Origin: Megalopta genalis
Taxonomy: Eukaryota > Arthropoda > Insecta > Hymenoptera > Halictidae
Length of the DNA: 64,000 bases
Direction of reading: 5' to 3'
Assembly: GCF_051020955.1 (NCBI RefSeq)
Contig: NC_135028.1
Span: 682,001 to 746,000, forward strand
Shown: piece after piece, positions 58,413 to 64,000 of the stretch
How positions within the stretch are numbered: position 1 is the stretch's first letter
Layout: each line of letters starts with the position of its first letter
The notes under the pieces: generated by a model
Seen by the model: only the letters and a program-made list of their open reading frames with translations
Told to the model about the DNA's origin: nothing
The model's database searches: none
Position numbers and translations under genes: made by a program

Positions 58413-61238
58413 TTTAAATTCGTAATTTTAATTCAATTCGTATTCGTAATTAACGCGATTCAATTACTAATTATATTGCAATTGCGAATTACACTGTTAT
58501 ATGATTGCATGGAAATCTGAATTAGGAACGACAACGCGAGTAAATTATAATGTAATTGAATCGGGTCTTCTATACTCGATTATCGATAATTATTAAAAAT
58601 GATCCCTTTAAAAAACAATCGGCTAATATGAAGAAACTTTAAACGATTGACTTGAAACTGTTGCGACGGAATAACAAGTGGAAAAGCAAGTTGCAATCAG
58701 ACACAACGAATGGCTCGGTTAATTAAACCGTCTCTAAAGGCGACGTTTCATTGTTCAATTCATTGTAATAATTTGTGAAACGAGGCGAAGGATATGCGTA
58801 ATTAACATCGTCGAAGATATTTTGCAAAGATACGGAGTAATAATTGGATACGTTTAACCGATGCTGCCATTTAATTTAAAGAGATAGACGAGAATATATT
58901 TTCTGCGCGAATAAATATTTAATAAAAAAAAAAACAGTTGCATAAAAACGCAGGAATCGAATTGCACGTTTGAGAAACGAGGTTATACGAGACGCGCGAT
59001 CGCGTTCAATTTTGCCCTCGAATTCTGTCAATTCCAACTGCGAGAAGAACACTCTGCAATTATGTTAAATATGGTAATATTTCATGCAGGGGGGGGGAGG
59101 CAAGGAATTTTATTTATTCGAGAGTTTAATTACCCCGCGCGTGATTTATTGCCGGAGACCGAGAAACAATTCCTATTCCTAGATGGCTCGCCCGGCCGTT
59201 CTATTAACTTCCGTTATAATTTCCAGTTGACATTTTCATTTCTGACTGCAACGCGCATTCGAATGACGACCTCGGAACGGTCCCAGATGATCTCGCTCGC
59301 CGCGCTCTCGCTTTATTACTTCGAATTGAAGTAATCAGGAGGGGCGAAACGAGAGAGCACGGCCGCACTATCTGGCGAACGTAAGTTATGGTAATTAAAC
59401 TTGCAACCTTTTGAGTTATAATTAGCTGATAATGAAACCTCGGCGCGGGCCCCGGACTACCTCGAAAAACTTTCTACGATTTCCAACGGTAACGTAAACC
59501 CGAGGCTTCGCGCGAGAGCCTCGACCTTTTAACCCTTGACGATCGAGATTCATTTTTATTCATTATTACAACGTTATTTAAATTATTACAACACGTTTAC
59601 GATAACAAGAACGATAAATAGAATGCCTCGAAATATAATAAAAGTCAACGAAATCATTACATATATTTATTTTATTTATTATTTTATTTATTTTTTTGCC
59701 ATTCCGAGCAACAGCAAAATTGAAGAAAAATTAATCTCAAGTAACCCTAGAGCTGCCAATAATTTCCCATATTTGTTTACATCTTTTAAACTAAAGCCAA
59801 GCTGTGTTCACACGTTGTGGAGGGTGATACTCTCGGGGGTGGTCTCGAAAGCAGTATCCGTTAAACGATATCGTTGGGACATTGTAACATTCGAGAAGTC
59901 TGACACCGTCTTTCAACGTTACAGCAAGCGTTCAGAGCAACGACACACAGGTAGCATCACCCTTTGACGGTCGCTGCACACTCGATCGGTGGCAACAGGT
60001 TTCTAGAGCTTTGTCGTAAGGGTCGCTTTGTAGTAATTTCTACAGAGTGTTTCATAACATGTGGAACCCGATTCGGGAGGTGACTGTACGCCTAAGAAAA
60101 AGTCCTGTCTTTCTTCGTTCATGAGATAGAAAAATATTAATAATTATAATTGTATCATATTATATATTAATGCATTAATATTATGATAATTATATATTAA
60201 TAATTATAAGCATATAATAAAAATGTTCATAATAACCTTGACATATTATATTATAATAATAATATATTATATACTATATTCATAATAATATATTATTATA
60301 TATTATATTCATAATAATATTGACCTATTATATATAATACAATAAAATACTATAAAATAATAATTTCTAAAATAACTTTGATATATTCTTTAAGAAACAG
60401 CAAACAATTATTTGAACGATCTAGACTAGGATAACACTCCAAACGCTTTTTTACTAATATCCTGTAGAAACTACTTCTTAAAATTAATTAGCAATCAAGA
60501 CAGAAGCATCGAAGATGCTTCGACGACTCAATCGCAGCGACGCGAGCGTCGGAAGCTTATCATCGGCGCGACAACAATGGAATTCGATTTAAAGTTCGCG
60601 CTTAAAATTTCCGTCCGGCAATCGTCCGCGGAATCGTAGTTTCGGAAACGCGTCCGGGTCGCGCGTTAAATAGAGAATTCGAAAAATCCGGCGGAAGTTC
60701 GGCAACTCCGCCGGAGGAGGCGGGACCATTGTCGCCTTCGAAAGTTCCGAATTAAGAGTTCCGAATGAATTTTTGTTCCGCGCGCGCGCGCGCGGATACG
60801 GAACGCGAGTCGTCGTGCAACGGCGGAACTTTCCGGTTTACTCCCCCGTGAAATTATAAATTATGCAACAAAAGGATTAAGCCGAGTAACAGTTTTCCTG
60901 GGGAGCACTTAACATCATTCGCATCCTGCGGAATATTCATGAGAAGTTTAAATAAATGTAGTACACATCGGAGACCCCGCGGAACCGCGGAAACGCGCGC
61001 TTTACAATGCAGAATAATTACGAAAGAAGAATAGACGTTATAATCGCGAGTGTGCCCGCGTATCCCGTTAAACGATTATTAACTTCGTACGCGGTATACA
61101 TTGTTTAACGAAGGGTGGAACGGGCGATCATTAAATGAACCCCTTGAGATTGAACGGTGGCAGAACTTTGCTCGCGGGCGATAAGATTTTTAGATAAAGC
61201 CTGAGCTTTTACATTAAAGAAGACTCAATGTAATCCTA
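58413..61238. other. Gene-free spacer with AT-rich runs and a GC-rich block
   Basis: AT-rich runs lie at about 60125-60360. Positions about 60520-61140 are GC-richer and include a CG dinucleotide run near 60779-60794. ACAGAGTGTTTCATAACATG at about 60042 weakly recalls the family B end but is not convincing. No gene is recognised. Confidence 0.45.
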
Positions 61239-61240
61239 TT

Positions 61241-61309
61241 ACAGTAAACTCTCTCCAATTGTCACTCAGCGTGTACACAGAAATGGACAATTTGGGAAGA
61301 GGAGATTGT
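61241..61309. mobile_element. Family A left end only
   Basis: CAGTAAACTCTCTCCAATTG, CACTCAGCGTGTACACAG and GGACAATTTGGGAAGAGGAG match the left arm. The right arm is replaced by AT-rich sequence. Confidence 0.8.
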
Positions 61310-61447
61310 AAATAAATATATACGTAAGTATTTATTTTGTATTTTTAGCTGTTTATTATATTAGTGTATTTATATTTATTTAGTATATAATTCAGTAGAT
61401 AAAATAACTAAATAAATATATTTAGCAAACTAAATAGGTATAACAAA

Positions 61448-61580
61448 ATAATATAGTATAATATAGTATAATATAATATAATATAATATAATATAATATA
61501 ATATAATATAATATAATATAATATAATATCTTATGATATGATATGATATGATATAATATGATATAATATGATATAATACA
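61448..61580. repeat. (ATAAT)n / (ATATG)n pentanucleotide array
   Basis: A run of ATAAT units is followed by ATATG/ATATA variants. Frames here encode only Ile/Tyr/Leu repeats. Confidence 0.92.
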
Positions 61581-63508
61581 TAAACATAAAAAATATAAAT
61601 AACTAAATATAAAATAAATACTAAATAACATATATATATAGTAAATACATATATACTAAGATAAGATCGATAATGATTGGAACTTATCTGATTTTCAGCG
61701 CGCGAATGCCCCGACTCTGGTTTGAGATCCGGTTGACGTGTTATAGAGGGATTTAGCAGAATTACGGTGATCCCGCGCAACATAAAGGATCGCTCAGGTG
61801 TACCGATAGCTAATTTCCTCGACATTATCTCTTCGCAGCACGCTTACCACGGCCGACAGCCGGTGCCTTGAACCTGACGGCTCGCAAAAGCTGGCCAGCA
61901 ATACACCGGCGTATGTACAGTGTTGTATCTTCCCGCCGACTATATCTGACCGGGAATTTTGAGTGACACAAACAATCAGGCGCACGATGCTGTACATAAT
62001 AGAACATAATGCGACTATTAGTCGGCAACTTTCGCTCTTCGAAACATCGCGGCCGTGTTGCACAGAGATTACGATAATTTTGGGACAGCCTGTATTATTC
62101 CGCGCCGCGATCGAAGACGCTGCGTCGTGCTTCGCGTCGTTTTGTAAGCGTAAAACAAGCATTAAACGTGTCTCTTTCGTATAGCTCCGGTGTTTAGCTA
62201 ATAAAGTCGACGTGCAAAAATATATAAAAAAATATATAAAAGACTCTGTGCAATTTTGTCGCCGGTTAAACGACGATCCTCGTCAATTTCGGAATGGAAT
62301 TTTCGCTGGAACCCGCGTTCCTCGGGCCGTCCAACTTGTCAAACCGGCACAGTATTCGTCATAGAAGCCTCAGAATCCAAGGCCAATCGGTCGGCAAGAT
62401 CTAGCGGACTAATAGAGTCCATGGGCGTTCCTAATCAGTCACGTGGCGCGTCGCTCGTGCGCGATGCAGGCCGAGCAGCGGTTCGACTGCACGATACAAC
62501 AGGGAAGATCATGCGCCGCCGGAACTTATCGAACAGAGAGAAGCTGCTGAAACGATCTGTGGCAATGTTTGCCCCCGATTCAGTTGTCATCGGCCATTGG
62601 GTCCGGTTTAATTGTTCCGGGCTAGCCGATAATCCCGTTTCAACGAACACGCGGAGCCCGCCCCGGGGAACAATGGGCCGACCGCTATCGCGGGCTCCAC
62701 GGTTTTATCGAGGCTTCTCGGCGTGAAGGATCACCGTTCTGGAAGTATCGCGAAGATGGGTTTAATTGTCCCGTCGACCGGCCGCCTGACGCGACTGTCT
62801 TACGTGTGAATGCATCCCCGGCCGCGATAAGGGCGCCCATTATACGCGCGAACGTCGAATGCGATCACGGAACGCGGCCGCTTCGAGCGCGTGCGCGCGC
62901 GAGCGAGCGAGCGATCGCCGGCTGAATGCGAGTGCATCGCAACTGCAGTTCCAGCGTATCTTCGCCAGGATGGCACGCGCGCGTTTGTTGGATCGGCGGG
63001 GCTGTTTTAGGGGCGCGAGCGAGCCGGGTTCGGGTTCCGCGCCGCGACGCCGAATGAAATTCTGTTACAAATTCGCTGGTAAACACGTGTCACCGTCAGC
63101 CATCCCTCAGCCCTTTCGGCTGCCAGCCCTCGGGAAAATTCAATATCTTCGAGCACGTGCAATCTATCAAACGGCAAACCGCACACGCCTGTCGGCCCCT
63201 CGTTCCTTCGCCTTCAAATAATTCTGGCTACGCGTCGACCGTCGTCTCTTCCCGCGGCGCGGCTTATCGGCGGGGATACCGGCGATATTGTTTTTCTTTC
63301 GGGGAGACAGATGGTCATCGACGAATCCGGTTACGTTGTGTTAGGCTGCAACGATAGGTGCGGTGGGTGCCGTTCGATGCTTAGATTTTTAGGGGGACGC
63401 GTCGCGGACGAAATGGTCGGAGGTCGGAATTGAAAGCGATTTGAATATTTAGTAATGCTAGAATAAAAAGGATGTCTTAACTTTTTTATTTGTAATTTTT
63501 TTTAGACG
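61581..63508. other. Gene-free spacer with a GC-rich block
   Basis: GATTACGATAATTTTGGGAC AGCCTGTA at about 62067-62094 is a possible isolated family B terminus. Positions about 62240-63420 are GC-rich with overlapping frames, the longest at 62256-62726, without recognisable domains. Confidence 0.4.
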
Positions 63509-63732
63509 ATTTGGAGGCAGTTTAGAGGCCACGTGACACGATTCGAAGGCAATTTAGAGGCTATATGCCACTATTCGAAGGCAATTCGACTACAATTCGA
63601 AGGCAATTCGAATACAATTCGACTACAATTCGAAGACAATTCGAATACAATTCGACTACAATTCAAAGGCAATTCAGAGGCCACTTGATACGATTGGAAG
63701 GCAATTCCGAGGCCACTTGACACGATTCGACG
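63509..63732 (-). mobile_element. Family C array on the minus strand with internal short-unit expansion
   Basis: Reading the minus strand, 32-bp units of the CCTCNGAATTGCCTTCGAAT CGTGTCA type are visible at both edges. Between them (about 63583-63665), shorter pieces such as ACAATTCGAAGACAATTCGA and ATACAATTCGACT are repeated several times. The non-repetitive head of family C is not present. Confidence 0.75.
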
Positions 63733-63908
63733 GAGACTGGTCGAACACGATATCCTTGTAATAATAATATACAATATAATAATACATAAATTGTAATAAT
63801 AACCTATATCAATAAATATAACAACCTACTAAAACCTTGTAGCTTCGCGGTTTTTCAATAACCTTAACACACACATCCAAACAGACCATTTTGCGTAGTC
63901 TTCTCGGA
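63733..63908. other. Gene-free AT-rich spacer
   Basis: I see nothing recognisable apart from an AT-rich patch near 63755-63800. Confidence 0.5.
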
Positions 63909-64000
63909 TTGGCGCCGCCTCGCGCCGTCTCGCGCCAGCCGAGCTCGCCTCTGATTGGTCACTGCTTTTCGTTAATAACTCATAAACGAAGCTGCGTACT
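63909..64000 (+). mobile_element. Family B right half, cut by the window edge
   Basis: It starts near the GC-rich centre (GCCTCGCGCCGTCTCGCGCC), continues with GCTCGCCTCTGATTGGTCAC and CGTTAATAACTCATAAACGA, and runs off the end of the window. The left half is absent. Confidence 0.85.

Noticed and set aside
59529..59965. TTAACCCTTGACGATCG resembling a piggyBac-type end
   Set aside because: No inverted partner followed by TTAA is present downstream; the nearest similar sequence (CCCTTTGACGGTCG) is in direct orientation.
60041..60140. Weak resemblance to a family B left end (ACAGAGTGTTTCATAAC)
   Set aside because: Only part of the terminus matches, and the interior and the opposite end cannot be found.
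62256..62726. 156-codon + strand frame
   Set aside because: The block is GC-rich, the composition is Arg/Ser-rich, and there is no motif or exon structure.
36840..63800. Regularly spaced direct repeats that might suggest a CRISPR array
   Set aside because: Units are contiguous tandem repeats without unique spacers, and the DNA is eukaryotic in character.
1..64000. Known microRNA, rRNA or canonical tRNA genes
   Set aside because: I looked for familiar mature microRNA sequences and intact tRNA folds by eye and found none. A covariance-model scan would be decisive and could not be run.

Overview
The window looks like non-coding (intergenic or very long intronic) nuclear DNA from an insect, most likely a hymenopteran such as a bee. 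The basis is composition: AT-rich sequence with very frequent CpG dinucleotides, patches of GC-rich DNA, abundant microsatellites, and small palindromic DNA transposons of insect type. No bacterial-style gene organisation is present. I could not identify any intact protein-coding gene. Open frames are short, overlap on both strands, sit in GC-rich or tandem-repeat DNA, and often lack an ATG.

The only protein homology I recognise is a frameshifted, stop-interrupted C-terminal fragment of a Tc1/mariner-type transposase near 2705-2886. The best candidate for a host gene signal is a CpG-rich block at about 9000-11540. It ends in a consensus 5' splice donor (CAG|GTAAGT at 11259-11267) and shows a sharp strand-composition switch near 10725. 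It could be the promoter and first untranslated exon of a + strand gene whose remaining exons lie outside the window.

Most recognisable structure is repetitive. Family A is a palindromic, TA-flanked element of about 190-265 bp with ends CAGTAATGTCTCCCT; it has ten long copies, several deletion derivatives and one chimeric end. Family B is a palindromic, TA-flanked element of about 360-400 bp with ends CAGGGTGTCCC; it has full, half and chimeric copies. Three TTAA-flanked elements with piggyBac-like ends lie at 8436, 22464 and 43061. Family C carries a 32-bp tandem array. One copy is bracketed by a perfect 20-bp direct repeat, as expected of a retroposon. A degenerate tRNA-like (SINE-like) sequence lies at about 49655-49735, next to a C remnant into which an A element has inserted.

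Larger structures include an inverted duplication of about 655 bp (20181-20839 against 26880-27537) enclosing about 6 kb, and several minisatellites: 54 bp at 14453, 15 bp at 37970, and a 48-bp unit made of three 16-mers at 52415. A hexanucleotide-to-trinucleotide array lies at 35854. The remaining sequence alternates AT-rich spacer with GC-rich islands. A few islands contain clusters of homeodomain, GATA or Runt-like motifs and could be enhancers, but this cannot be shown from one sequence.
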